From JAUUSJ01 sp051880475 (GTDB lineage: Bacteria > Bacillota > Clostridia > Lachnospirales > Lachnospiraceae), in the NCBI GenBank assembly GCA_051880475.1, contig JBJEOA010000007.1, positions 1 to 64,000 of the forward strand: a stretch of 64,000 bases of DNA, written 5' to 3'. Of the stretch, positions 46,988 to 55,973 are shown in pieces (the stretch's first letter is position 1; each line of letters begins with the position of its first letter). Made by a program: the position numbers and the translations under genes. The notes beneath the pieces are model-generated. The model was not told the origin of the DNA. It worked only from the letters and a program-made list of their open reading frames with translations, and searched no databases.

Positions 46988-48511
46988 TTATGTAATTGGT
47001 GCGGGATTAAAAACACATAGATCATTTTCTAGACCATATGCCTCTGTATAAGGTTTCTTTCTGCCACTTGCGACATCAAGTATATAATAGAATAATTCTT
47101 CTCCCTGCTCAGCAATCGTGCGGTCCCCTACCGCTGCTGGACCAGCATTAAAATCAATGATATCAAACCATTGCTCTTTCATCTCATTCCTAGAACAGAG
47201 CTTGATAACAGGTGCTGCTGCCAGACCATATGGTGTGCCTCGACCTGTCATAAACACCTCAAGTCCCATGCCAGATGCCAACTGAGATGGTCCACATACA
47301 AGGTCCGACGCAGGAGTTGCAGCAAAAATTTCACCATGCTTTGTCGGTTTTTCACCTGGAGATAAGACTTCTACAATCGGTGAACTGCCAGATTTTGCAA
47401 TGGAGCCCATTGATTTTTCAATGATATTAGAAAGTCCGCCCTTTTTATTTCCAGGAGTTGTATTAGCACCGCGGTCTACACCGCCCATCTTTAAATAATT
47501 ATCATACCATTTCATCTCTTCTACAAGTCGCTTACCAACTTCCTCGTTAATGCAGCGCTCAGCGATAAATTGTACACCGTCACGCACCTCTGTTACCTCA
47601 GAGAACATAACTGTGCCACCACCACTGACAATAAGGTCAGCTGCGTAACCCGCCGTAGGATTTGCTGTAATTCCAGAAAAAGCGTCAGAGCCACCACATT
47701 GCATACCGACGAGCAAATCGGAAAGAGGCAGTGTTTCTCTTTTTCTCTCATTCAAAATTTTAAGCTTTTGCTCAGCCATTTCTACAATTGCATTTGTCAT
47801 CGCCTCATAGCCTTTATAATTTTGAAGTACGACAACGTTTTCCTCATTATTTAACTCTGGCCACCACTCGCAGAAGCGGTCAACTGTAAATTTTTCACAT
47901 CCAAGACCAACGAGCATAAATACACCGCCAAAATTTGGATGTGTCGCAATATTTCGAATAATTCTCTGTGGCACTTTTGCCTCAGGCGCATCAATTGCAA
48001 CGCCACAGCCATATGGATGATTTATGGCAATTACATTATCTACATTTGGATATTTAGGAAGAATTTCATTTTTAATTCTTCGGATTGCCACATTTACAAC
48101 ACCTGCCACACATTGCACTGTCGTATTGATTGCCAAAATATTTCTTGTCCCAGCTGGTCCTCCATTTGGATTTTTATATCCCTCCCATGTCTTAACTGGT
48201 GCTTCTGGAAGATCTGTTCGAATATTTGTCGCAAACTTCATCTCATCAAGATTTGGTGCAGGTGCCATAATTAAATTCGTCTCATTAATCCAACCACCCT
48301 TTGGGATATCCGTACTTGTTTTTCCCAACACAACACCATAGCGAATAATTTGTGTGCCTTTTGGACATTCACAGAGTGCAATTTTATGTGCCTGAGGAAT
48401 ATCTTCTACAGTCACAATTCCCGGCATAACCTCTGTTCCCTTGGCAATGTCATAGATTGCAACGGCTACATTATCTTTTTCAGTAATCTGAATGCATAAT
48501 CTCTTTGCCAT
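46988..48511 (-). CDS. garD: Galactarate dehydratase GarD (UxaA/GarD family)
   Basis: Iron-dependent dehydratase of galactarate (or altronate) to a 5-keto-4-deoxy acid. The ~507-aa protein has an N-terminal SAF-type domain (~1-85) and a long catalytic domain with GPAGTRNILAINTTVQCV, GLGCEKF and GGSDAFSGI, closer to GarD than to UxaA. I start at the second of two adjacent ATGs (48511), six bases after AGGAGG. It is divergent from a LysR regulator, which probably controls it. Other galactarate genes are not in the window. Confidence 0.88.
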   Translation of the reverse strand: MAKRLCIQITEKDNVAVAIYDIAKGTEVMPGIVTVEDIPQAHKIALCECPKGTQIIRYGVVLGKTSTDIPKGGWINETNLIMAPAPNLDEMKFATNIRTDLPEAPVKTWEGYKNPNGGPAGTRNILAINTTVQCVAGVVNVAIRRIKNEILPKYPNVDNVIAINHPYGCGVAIDAPEAKVPQRIIRNIATHPNFGGVFMLVGLGCEKFTVDRFCEWWPELNNEENVVVLQNYKGYEAMTNAIVEMAEQKLKILNERKRETLPLSDLLVGMQCGGSDAFSGITANPTAGYAADLIVSGGGTVMFSEVTEVRDGVQFIAERCINEEVGKRLVEEMKWYDNYLKMGGVDRGANTTPGNKKGGLSNIIEKSMGSIAKSGSSPIVEVLSPGEKPTKHGEIFAATPASDLVCGPSQLASGMGLEVFMTGRGTPYGLAAAPVIKLCSRNEMKEQWFDIIDFNAGPAAVGDRTIAEQGEELFYYILDVASGRKKPYTEAYGLENDLCVFNPAPIT

Positions 48512-48570
48512 CATTTACCTCCTTTTAAATTTGTTTGAAAAAATTTCAAGAAAACTTTCTTGTTAATTCT

Positions 48571-48618
48571 ATTATAAAATGATAAACTAAATAAGTAAAA
48601 TTAATAATTTTAAATTAT
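48571..48618. promoter_or_regulatory. garD promoter and LysR-type box
   Basis: Minus strand TATAAT (48576-48571) lies ahead of garD. Next to it, ATAATTT-T-AAATTAT (48604-48618) is a 15-bp palindrome with the T-N11-A pattern expected of a LysR site, set in the 185-bp gap between garD and the LysR gene. Confidence 0.45.
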
Positions 48619-48696
48619 AAATTACTTTTTTTAATGATACTTCCCTATTGAACAAATTATGAAATTTTCAAAGACAAAATACTAGGAGGTGGATGT

Positions 48697-49680
48697 ATGG
48701 ATACAAGACAGATGGAATATATTATCAAAATAGCAGATGAAAAAAGCATTACAAGAGCAGCAAAAAAACTTTTTATCACACAGTCTGCTCTATCTCAGCA
48801 ATTACAAAAATTAGAAAAGGAACTAGAGACTCCTCTCTTTGTACGCAATAAAACAGATTTACTTCCCACACCAGAAGGAGAAATTTATTTAAAAAATGCC
48901 AGAGAAATACTACATATAAAACAACGCACCTATTCTATCATTGCAGATATGGCAAATACACAAAAAAATTTTCTCTCTATTGGCATCACTCCAGGTCGAG
49001 GACCAGATATGTTCACCCATATTTATCCTATTTTTCACCAAAAATATCCATCCGTCACTGTTGAGCCAAGAGAATTGAGCGTAAAAAGACAACAAGAAGA
49101 AATTCGAAAAGGAAGTCTTAATCTCGGCTTTATGACTTTGCTCGATTCACAACGAACAATCGATAACTATCTTCCTCTCTTTGATGAAGAATTATTCATT
49201 GGTGTTCCAAAAGATTACCCTCTATCTGACAATATTTTATACACTCCAACTACTTCTGCCGAGAAAAATTCTAAAATGAAAACAACTCCAAAAGATACTG
49301 TGGATTTTAATCTAGATTTTAATCTAGATTCCTATCCTGAAATTGATTTAAGATTTTTTCAATATGAATCTTTTGTCCTCATGTATAAAGAATCTACAGT
49401 GCGCGTCATAACCGATCAAATATTTGAAGAAGCTAATTTTACACCTCGAATTCTTTTTGAGACATCTAGTATGCATACAGTTTTATCTATGATAGAGGCA
49501 AGACTTTGTATCGGTCTTATTCCCTATCACTATGTAAAACAAAAACCAGCTGGGATTAAATTTCTTCGTATGCCACAACATCCACGCTGGACTGTCTGTG
49601 CTAGTTACCGAAAAGATGCCTACTTAAGCCGAGCTGCAAAGACGTTTATCGAGCTTGTAAGAGAATACTGGTCAAAATAA
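48697..49680 (+). CDS. LysR-family transcriptional regulator
   Basis: 327 aa. The N-terminal winged helix (ADEKSITRAAKKLFITQSALSQQLQKLE) is typical. A periplasmic-binding-like effector domain follows from ~residue 90, with LSIGITPGRGPD and MIEARLCIGLIP. The loop at ~195-212 contains DFNL twice, from a 12-bp tandem duplication (49303-49326). It is divergent from garD and is its likely activator, sensing galactarate or a related acid (inference). The ATG follows TAGGAGGTGG. A terminator-like stem lies 25 bp downstream, but its U-run serves the opposite strand. Confidence 0.92.
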   Translation: MDTRQMEYIIKIADEKSITRAAKKLFITQSALSQQLQKLEKELETPLFVRNKTDLLPTPEGEIYLKNAREILHIKQRTYSIIADMANTQKNFLSIGITPGRGPDMFTHIYPIFHQKYPSVTVEPRELSVKRQQEEIRKGSLNLGFMTLLDSQRTIDNYLPLFDEELFIGVPKDYPLSDNILYTPTTSAEKNSKMKTTPKDTVDFNLDFNLDSYPEIDLRFFQYESFVLMYKESTVRVITDQIFEEANFTPRILFETSSMHTVLSMIEARLCIGLIPYHYVKQKPAGIKFLRMPQHPRWTVCASYRKDAYLSRAAKTFIELVREYWSK

Positions 49681-49705
49681 ATTATCTAATAAGAATATAT
49701 AAAAA

Positions 49706-49738
49706 TTTAAGACATATACTAGCACTATATGTCTTAAA
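49706..49738 (-). terminator. Strong stem-loop between LysR and DUF3877 genes
   Basis: A perfect 13-bp stem TTTAAGACATATA/TATATGTCTTAAA around a 7-nt loop. The minus strand continues TTTTTATATA, so it ends transcription of the DUF3877 gene; in the plus direction it has no U-run, but it may still slow LysR transcripts. Confidence 0.7.
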
Positions 49739-49884
49739 AAAATTTATCTGAAATTATCAATTCAAAAACCGAAAATAATAAACGATAGTAAAAACAGTCT
49801 GCATTATTATTTTTATGGTTGACATCTTACTGAAATAGCATTTCTGCTCTAGAAATTTTTACTATAAAAAACAAATATTTCCTT

Positions 49885-50424
49885 TTATCCCATTAAAGCC
49901 ATAAAATCCTCTCTTGTAAATCGATGATAAATCGTATGCTCCATTTCTTCTTTGATGCAATAATAATATTTATCTATCTCACCATCTGGAAAATATAAAA
50001 CATAGTCAAATCCCATATCTTCTGGAATTTTTTCACATACATAATTTTCACTAAATTCTGAAAAAATATGCTTGACATCTTCTAAACTACAGTGATGGTG
50101 TGCTCCAAAAAGTTCTATCATTTTCTTTAAAAACTTTGGCTCTGGAATCTCTCGGTATACATACTCTGCTCCTTTTGGCGAAATTTTTACCTCAATCCTA
50201 TCCCCATGTGCACAAAACGTAATTTCTCCTAATACTGTATTCAAAAAAGCAGTTTTTACAATCTGCAAAAATTCCTCTGTATTTTTCGCCTCTATACCTA
50301 ATAGCGTATTTAGCGAAGTTACAGGGTAATAGAGTCGAATCGTTTCTTTTGCGTAACCAATCTTTATTTGCACTTCTTTAATCTGGTCGATAATATTTTC
50401 TATTAATTTATTTTGATTCATCAT
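49885..50424 (-). CDS. DUF3877-like protein
   Basis: 179 aa, soluble, without catalytic motifs I recognise. The sequence (RLYYPVTSLNTLLGI, KVEISPKGAEYVY-like stretch, HHHC cluster near residue 112, FPDGEIDKYYYC) resembles, from memory, the DUF3877 family of Clostridia. The HHHC cluster could bind a metal. It stands alone downstream of greA, with an AAGGATAAAAATAA ribosome region. Confidence 0.65.
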   Translation of the reverse strand: MMNQNKLIENIIDQIKEVQIKIGYAKETIRLYYPVTSLNTLLGIEAKNTEEFLQIVKTAFLNTVLGEITFCAHGDRIEVKISPKGAEYVYREIPEPKFLKKMIELFGAHHHCSLEDVKHIFSEFSENYVCEKIPEDMGFDYVLYFPDGEIDKYYYCIKEEMEHTIYHRFTREDFMALMG

Positions 50425-50509
50425 TTATTTTTATCCTTTTCTATTACTGCAAACTACCTATAAGCTAAAGTCAACGAAATTTTCGCAAAGTAAATTCAAA
50501 TCATTGTCT

Positions 50510-51013
50510 TCAGTAACGCTGTAGTGCATCACTGCCATCGTCCACCGTATTTTCTATCGCTTTAATTACTACGCCATAGCTATAATTTTCATTTACCTTA
50601 ACTTGTATATGATCCCCCACTTTATGTCCCAAAATTGCTTTTCCAAGAGGCGATTCTACACTGATTAATCCATGAAGTATATCGCCTCTTACTGTGGTCA
50701 CAAGCTTAAAGGTATCTTCCTCGTCATCTTCTTCAAAATATACGGTTACTGTATTATTAAGTCCTATTTCATCCTCAGCAGATTCATCTGATACAAGTTT
50801 CGCAGTGCGAATCATTCTCTCCAAATAGCGAATTCGACTTTCATTTCGATTTTTTTCTTTTTTCGCAGCGTGATATTCGAAATTTTCACTTAAATCCCCG
50901 TGGGCACGAGCTTCCTTTACCGCCTCTAATGCCTGTTTTCTAACTACTAATTTGCGGTATTCTATCTCTTCTTGCATCTTTTTGACATCTTGTTTCGTAA
51001 GCTGATTATGCAT
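50510..51013 (-). CDS. greA: Transcription elongation factor GreA/GreB
   Basis: Rescues stalled RNA polymerase by stimulating transcript cleavage. About 167 aa from the ATG at 51013 (a GTG three codons earlier is in frame; AGAGGTGAG fits the ATG better). The N-terminal coiled coil (~1-75) carries the acidic DLSENFEYHAAK motif. The C-terminal FKBP-like domain has SVESPLGKAILGHKVGD. It begins one base after the stop of the large c-di-GMP protein gene. Confidence 0.9.
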   Translation of the reverse strand: MHNQLTKQDVKKMQEEIEYRKLVVRKQALEAVKEARAHGDLSENFEYHAAKKEKNRNESRIRYLERMIRTAKLVSDESAEDEIGLNNTVTVYFEEDDEEDTFKLVTTVRGDILHGLISVESPLGKAILGHKVGDHIQVKVNENYSYGVVIKAIENTVDDGSDALQRY

Positions 51014-51014
51014 A

Positions 51015-53627
51015 TTATACACTCACCTCTTGTCTTTCTTTGTCATTCCAAATACAGCAATCACCCTTATTTTCCCGCTTTGCGCGATACAGTGCCTGAT
51101 TTGCTCGCTCAATTAGCTCAGCAGAGAACTTCTCATCCGCTCCACATGAGACAATCCCCACACTACAGCTAGCTTGTATTTCCTCTTTTTCACAGTATTC
51201 ACCAAATAATTTGCAAATATCCATTCCCTTTTTCCTTATGATGTCCATATTATTTAGATGTTTTAAAATCACCAAAAATTCATCTTCACCATAACGACAC
51301 TTAATATCATCTACCCTTGTCTGATGTTGAAGTAAATCGGCAAAATATCTAAGCATTTTGTCCCCAATATCATGACCATATATGTCATTAATCTTTTTAA
51401 AATCATCCAAATCAAAAAGACATACTGCTAAAGGAAAATCCTCTTTTTGAAGAGAAATCGTAATATCTTGAAGTCCACGTCGATTGAGCAATCCTGTCAG
51501 ATAATCTTTGCTATTCTCATCTTGTAATGTATTTTCTCGCTCACGAGATGATGATATACTAACTAAGCGTTCTACTCTCCTGCGTAAATCTCGCTGAGGA
51601 TGACATTTGCAAAGAAAATCATCTGTTTCCATTGCCAGTGAAAATTGTTCTGCCACTTCCGCGCGAGGCATCGTAGCCAAAACGGGTATTTTCCAAAGAA
51701 CTGGATTTTGCTTCAAAATTTTTAAGAATAAGGCAGCGCCATCTTCTGGAATTGCCATACTTAAGAGTATAGCAGACAAAGCATTGCTTCCATACTCCTT
51801 AATACAAGAAATAGCACTGTCTATATCGAACGCCTCCAAAACTTGATACTGTCCCTCAAAAGTTTGTCGAACCTTTTGTCGGTACTTAGCATCTTCATCT
51901 ATTACTAACAAATATTGTATATCCGTCTTTTTTAGTATTGCCTTATCCAAATGAGATATATGTTGAGGAGACTGATTTCTTAGCAATTTTTCAAATTCTG
52001 CGACAGGCATAGGTTTTGCGAAAAAATATCCCTGCACATAGTCACATCCATTCTCCCTCAAACGCTCTACCTGTTCTCTAGTTTCTACTCCCTCTGCCAC
52101 TACGCTCAAATTCATCCAGTGAGCTAGACTAATAATAAAACGTAAAATGCTTTGATTCGTAGATTTTTCTGTCTCGTTTTGGATAAACTTCATATCTAGC
52201 TTTAAAATATCTAATTCCATCTGATTTAGCATATTTAAAGATGAATATCCACTTCCAAAATCATCCATCTCAATAATAAATCCCATATCTCGTAACTGTT
52301 CCACAGTGCTAATAATCTGATTAGGATTTTCTGCATAAGCACTTTCTGTGATTTCCAAGTGAAGATATGTTGGATCAACACCATACTTTTTGGTAATTCC
52401 AAGAAGAGTATTCACAAGATCTGACTGATAAATATCGGCACGAGAGACATTGACAGATATTGGTAAAGAAGGATATCCCTTTTCTTTCCAATCACGAAGA
52501 TAGGCACATGCCTGCTCCCAGACATATTGATCTAACTTGGGAATAAAGCCATTTTTCTCAAATAGAGGAATAAACTCCCCTGGTGACATAAATCCCCATT
52601 CTGGATGTATCCAACGCACCAATGCCTCAGCTCCCGCCAGACTATTTTCATTCAAGCTATACTTAGGCTGAAGATAAACAATGAATTGTCCCTCAGCCAA
52701 TGCCGTTTCCATCGCGTCAGTAATCGCCTTCTCTCGAAGTAATTTTCCTCGGAGTGCATCATCGTAAACAGCAAAATGCTGATTATACTGCCCTTTGATA
52801 CTGTCTGCTGCCAACAGTGCTCGGTCACACATTTGTTCAATCGGAATAGAGCGGTCAACAATTTCATAGATTCCCCATTTTACAGATACATTCCCCATTC
52901 CTTTTGGAGTGTCAAAATAATCTTTATTGAAAAAATTCTCTCTCTCTTTCAATTCTTGTTCTCGTTCTTGTAAATACATATAACGATCCGCACTATATCG
53001 ACCACAGATTCCACTCTCGCCGACCATAGTCTGTAAGTCCACCGCTTTTTCCTGCAACAGACGGTTTCCCTCCTTCACACCAAAGATATCATTATACAAC
53101 TTAAAGTTTTCAATATTTGTGCAAACGATAGTGTATTCTTTTTCAGGGTTTTGATCTAATCGCTCCCGAACTTTTTGGTAAAAGAACTCTTTACTGTAAA
53201 GCCCTGTAAGCTGGTCGTATTGGAACTGATTGACCATAGCCGCCGTTTCTCTCAGCTTGATAATACCTGCCACTCGATGTAAAATTACCTGAGGTCGATA
53301 AGGTTTTGGCACAAAATCTGTGGCACCGTGGGATAAAGCAGCCACCTCGTCATTTTCATTGTCACTTTGAGTCATCACGATAACTGGAATCAGTGACAAC
53401 TCAGCATCCTCCTTTATCCTATCCAAAAAAGTATATCCGTCCATCACAGGCATCATAACGTCCAATAAAATAAGAGCAATACTATCCTTATGCCGCCTCA
53501 AAACATCTAATGCCACCTGACCGTTTTCAGCCTCCAACACTCGATATTCACTAGCCAAAATCTCACTTAGCATGTCTCGGTTGAGTTCATTATCCTCTAC
53601 AATTAAAATCTGTTTTTGCGGTATCAT
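51015..53627 (-). CDS. Five-domain response regulator with GGDEF-EAL-GGDEF
   Basis: 870 aa, cytosolic. Order: receiver 1 (~1-125, phospho-acceptor in LLDVMMP), GGDEF 1 (~135-290, degenerate: GRYSADRY at the active site), EAL (~305-555, intact: EALVRW, VNVSRAD, LEITESAY, MDDFGSGYSS, AEGVET, GYFFAKP), receiver 2 (~570-690, degenerate: LLSMAIP lacks the Asp), GGDEF 2 (~700-865, RYGEDEFLV, likely active). It may both make and break c-di-GMP. No partner kinase is adjacent. It lies just before greA, whose start follows its stop by one base. Confidence 0.9.
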   Translation of the reverse strand: MIPQKQILIVEDNELNRDMLSEILASEYRVLEAENGQVALDVLRRHKDSIALILLDVMMPVMDGYTFLDRIKEDAELSLIPVIVMTQSDNENDEVAALSHGATDFVPKPYRPQVILHRVAGIIKLRETAAMVNQFQYDQLTGLYSKEFFYQKVRERLDQNPEKEYTIVCTNIENFKLYNDIFGVKEGNRLLQEKAVDLQTMVGESGICGRYSADRYMYLQEREQELKERENFFNKDYFDTPKGMGNVSVKWGIYEIVDRSIPIEQMCDRALLAADSIKGQYNQHFAVYDDALRGKLLREKAITDAMETALAEGQFIVYLQPKYSLNENSLAGAEALVRWIHPEWGFMSPGEFIPLFEKNGFIPKLDQYVWEQACAYLRDWKEKGYPSLPISVNVSRADIYQSDLVNTLLGITKKYGVDPTYLHLEITESAYAENPNQIISTVEQLRDMGFIIEMDDFGSGYSSLNMLNQMELDILKLDMKFIQNETEKSTNQSILRFIISLAHWMNLSVVAEGVETREQVERLRENGCDYVQGYFFAKPMPVAEFEKLLRNQSPQHISHLDKAILKKTDIQYLLVIDEDAKYRQKVRQTFEGQYQVLEAFDIDSAISCIKEYGSNALSAILLSMAIPEDGAALFLKILKQNPVLWKIPVLATMPRAEVAEQFSLAMETDDFLCKCHPQRDLRRRVERLVSISSSRERENTLQDENSKDYLTGLLNRRGLQDITISLQKEDFPLAVCLFDLDDFKKINDIYGHDIGDKMLRYFADLLQHQTRVDDIKCRYGEDEFLVILKHLNNMDIIRKKGMDICKLFGEYCEKEEIQASCSVGIVSCGADEKFSAELIERANQALYRAKRENKGDCCIWNDKERQEVSV

Positions 53628-53769
53628 GCTTAATTCCCCCTCTTTTTTTCATATGTATATTCATCTAAAAAGAAAGACCACTATACAATTATATTAACGA
53701 ATACCTGACTCAAAACAAAATACCCCCTTATATGTTAAAATATACTCAAACAACAAGAAGGGGGCTTCT

Positions 53770-53829
53770 ATGATAAATAGTATACAACATTTTTTTAGAA
53801 ATGGAAACCTAAAATTAAAAAAGTCTTAG
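53770..53829 (+). CDS. Mini-ORF, 19 aa, possible relic
   Basis: Follows AAGAAGGGGGCTTCT and a TTATATGTTAAAATATAC promoter-like stretch; reads MINSIQHFFRNGNLKLKKS then stops. A genuine tiny peptide, the start of a lost gene, or chance are all possible. The remaining ~300 bp of this gap hold only A/T-rich sequence. Confidence 0.2.
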   Translation: MINSIQHFFRNGNLKLKKS

Positions 53830-53934
53830 ATAAAATAAAATTTTTAAATCGTAAAATTAATTTTACAAGGTTCACAATTCGCATAAATCATATTATATTA
53901 ATGATAAACTATAAAAAAGAAAGGATGGAAAATT

Positions 53935-54786
53935 ATGAAAATTGGTGATAAGGTTGGGATTGTCTGTTGTTCTAATGGACAGCCCATAAAAAATAGAGAA
54001 ACGATACTATGCCTAAAAAATGTTTTAGAAAATATAGGATTAATTCCAGTATTTAGCAACTATATCTATGCAAAGGATTCCGTATTTAGCGGAACCGCTA
54101 TAGAAAGAGCACAGGCATTGATGGAATTTTATATGAATTTTGATGTAAAGGCAATCTTTGATATCTCTGGCGGTGATATAAGTAACGAAATTCTTCCTTA
54201 TTTGGATTTTAATATCATTGCAGAGAATCCAAAGCAGTTTTGGGGATACAGTGACTTGACAACGATATTAAATGCAATTTATACGAAGACGAGACAAACC
54301 TCCGTATTGTATCAAGTTCGAAATCTTGTGTATGAGTATGCCACATTACAGCAAAAATCCTTTCAAGAGACAGTACTGCATCAGCAAACGACTCTCTATG
54401 AGTTTCCCTATGAATTTGTGCAGGGAACAAAAATGGAGGGAATTATCGTTGGAGGAAATATCCGATGCTTTCTAAAATTAGCAGGAACAGAGTTTTTTCC
54501 AGATTTGCAAAATAAGATTTTATTTTTGGAAGCGAGAGGTGGACAAGTTCCACAGATGGTGACATTTCTCAGTCAGCTAAAAATGCTTGGAACCTTTGAT
54601 AAAATAAAAGGAATCTTGCTAGGGACCTTCACAGAAATGGAAAAAGTACATGCCTTGCCAGATATAATATCTTTGGTAAAAAGCTATGCACCAAATCTTC
54701 CTATTGCACAGACAAAACTGATTGGACACGGTGCTGACTCAAAAGGAATTGTAATAGGGCAATATAGAATATTTACAATTAATTAG
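53935..54786 (+). CDS. S66-family peptidase (LD-carboxypeptidase/MccF-like)
   Basis: 283-aa serine peptidase of the LdcA/MccF family, which trims murein tetrapeptides or cleaves microcin-like peptides. The nucleophile Ser lies in GYSDLT, the Glu in EARGG, the His in GHGADSKG, and the fold opens with GIVCCSNGQ. It is slightly short (usual ~300). No signal peptide, so it acts in the cytosol. The ATG follows AAAGAAAGGATGG. A decayed isochorismatase gene begins only a few bases after its stop. Confidence 0.85.
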   Translation: MKIGDKVGIVCCSNGQPIKNRETILCLKNVLENIGLIPVFSNYIYAKDSVFSGTAIERAQALMEFYMNFDVKAIFDISGGDISNEILPYLDFNIIAENPKQFWGYSDLTTILNAIYTKTRQTSVLYQVRNLVYEYATLQQKSFQETVLHQQTTLYEFPYEFVQGTKMEGIIVGGNIRCFLKLAGTEFFPDLQNKILFLEARGGQVPQMVTFLSQLKMLGTFDKIKGILLGTFTEMEKVHALPDIISLVKSYAPNLPIAQTKLIGHGADSKGIVIGQYRIFTIN

Positions 54787-54787
54787 T

Positions 54788-54884
54788 ATATATAATCACG
54801 AAATCTATAATGCAATATTTTTAACTAAATATGAGAAAGGAAAAATAAGCGAAAAAGACACTAATTGTAGTAGATATGCAAAAA
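54788..54884 (+). pseudogene. Relic of a duplicated isochorismatase-type gene (5' end)
   Basis: About 97 bp closely match the promoter-proximal part of the intact gene at 55974: both share GAAATCTATAA, AGAAAGGAAAAATAA and coding for KKTLIVVDMQK. The start codon has become AGC. After CAAAAAGGAC the sequence jumps directly into a terminator hairpin like the one beyond the intact gene, so nearly all the coding region has been removed. The shared CAAAAAG at both points suggests a deletion between short repeats. Confidence 0.75.
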
Positions 54885-54904
54885 GGACTGCATTTTTGCA
54901 GTCC
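54880..54904 (-). terminator. Terminator for the small membrane protein gene
   Basis: GGACTGCA-N5-TGCAGTCC (54885-54904), with TTTTTGC next on the minus strand. It is almost identical to the one at 56534, part of the same duplicated segment. Confidence 0.7.
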
Positions 54905-55062
54905 TCAACTATTCACTCCTTATAAATTCAAAATTTGTTATTCCAGGTTTTCCACTAAAAAAAACGTTCTACTACTTTTTTAACTAACTCTGTATTTTCT
55001 TTCATTAATTTTTCTTATGCCTCCGCTCTAAATCTTCTACTTTCGATATCTTATCATATATC

Positions 55063-55278
55063 TTAATCAGAAAATAATTTAAAAAACTTTGACATCAACG
55101 GTATATAGGTTACAAAAAACACCCCAGTCGCTACTCCTGTCACTGTTTTTTTATACTTTGGTGCTATATTTACCCCGATGAGAATTCCTATCGCACACAG
55201 GCAAAATTTCAACAAGGCAAAATCCTTCCAATCACTTTCTTTCGCATATCGATTGGCAATCCGAAACAATTTTTTCAT
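55063..55278 (-). CDS. Small membrane protein (permease-like)
   Basis: 71 aa with two hydrophobic segments (~24-40 and ~45-62) after a charged N-terminus (KKLFRIANRYAKESDWKDF). Similar small proteins in Clostridia are, from memory, labelled 'permease of phosphate ABC transporter', which the sequence itself does not prove. Role unknown. It precedes a terminator but has no other partner gene. Confidence 0.6.
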   Translation of the reverse strand: MKKLFRIANRYAKESDWKDFALLKFCLCAIGILIGVNIAPKYKKTVTGVATGVFFVTYIPLMSKFFKLFSD

Positions 55279-55388
55279 AGTAAATCTACTCCCTTCTACA
55301 TAAATAATATATCGTATCCATTAACGATAGTATAAGGCTCGTATCAAAACTTATTTATATTATATTATAACCGATAGACCAAAGAATT

Positions 55389-55676
55389 TCAATATTTTGG
55401 TACAATAGTTTCTTCTAAAATATTTTTTAGGGCAGACATAGAACTTGTGTGAGAACGAACAACCCTCGTGTTCTGTCCTCGTATTTCCTTAAGTGCATTT
55501 CGCACCATTTTATGCGACACAGTTCCTGTGAAAAGCACAAGCAAATCTGGGTTTCCGATTCCTTTTATGGCACCTGTCAGTTTAGGATATACTTTTGCCT
55601 TGCACTGATATTTCTCGCATAATATTTTATAATTTCGAACCATACATTCGTTTCCACCTATAATCACTACGCTCAT
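55389..55676 (-). CDS. DUF2325-family protein
   Basis: 95 aa. The family pattern is clear: VVIIGGNECMVRNY at the start, NPDLLVLFTGTVSH in the middle, and a final SMSALKNIL. DUF2325 proteins have a Rossmann-like layout and no known reaction; in Clostridia they are often near iron (Feo) genes. An AGTTAG-N6-CTAACT operator lies about 65 bp upstream. It is transcribed alone. Confidence 0.8.
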   Translation of the reverse strand: MSVVIIGGNECMVRNYKILCEKYQCKAKVYPKLTGAIKGIGNPDLLVLFTGTVSHKMVRNALKEIRGQNTRVVRSHTSSMSALKNILEETIVPKY

Positions 55677-55741
55677 TTATTCACCTTCCATATTCATCAT
55701 TTCACTCAGTTATAACAAAACGAGAAGAATCTTCCATCTCT

Positions 55742-55759
55742 AGTTAGTTATAGCTAACT
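55742..55759. promoter_or_regulatory. Palindromic operator AGTTAG-N6-CTAACT
   Basis: Perfect inverted repeat 65 bp ahead of the DUF2325 gene. TTAG/CTAA half-sites resemble those of DtxR/IdeR/MntR-type metalloregulators. The partner regulator is not in the window. Confidence 0.55.
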
Positions 55760-55878
55760 TATATTGAGAATACCATATAACTTTAAGAAATTCAACCGTT
55801 CAAACAAATAGAGTTTCTCAATAAGATTTCATCTCTACTTGTTTTTTGGAGACAGAAATGACCTTTCTTCCTATTTTG

Positions 55879-55907
55879 TTGACGACAAAAGATTTTTTCC
55901 CTATAAT
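55879..55907 (+). promoter_or_regulatory. Promoter of the isochorismatase-type gene
   Basis: TTGACG (55879-55884), 17-bp spacer, TATAAT (55902-55907), about 65 bp ahead of the start codon. Strong consensus match; the relic copy at 54788 lacks this part. Confidence 0.75.
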
Positions 55908-55973
55908 TAATATATGTAATTTATGAAATCTATAAAACAATATTTTGAACTAAGTATAAGAAAGGAAAAATAA

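Noticed and set aside
54909..55005. Frameshifted coding relic on the minus strand (starts MKENTELVKKVVERFF, stopped at a run of eight T)
   Set aside because: One T fewer would extend it by about 15 residues, but with no homologue to compare, the call would be guesswork.
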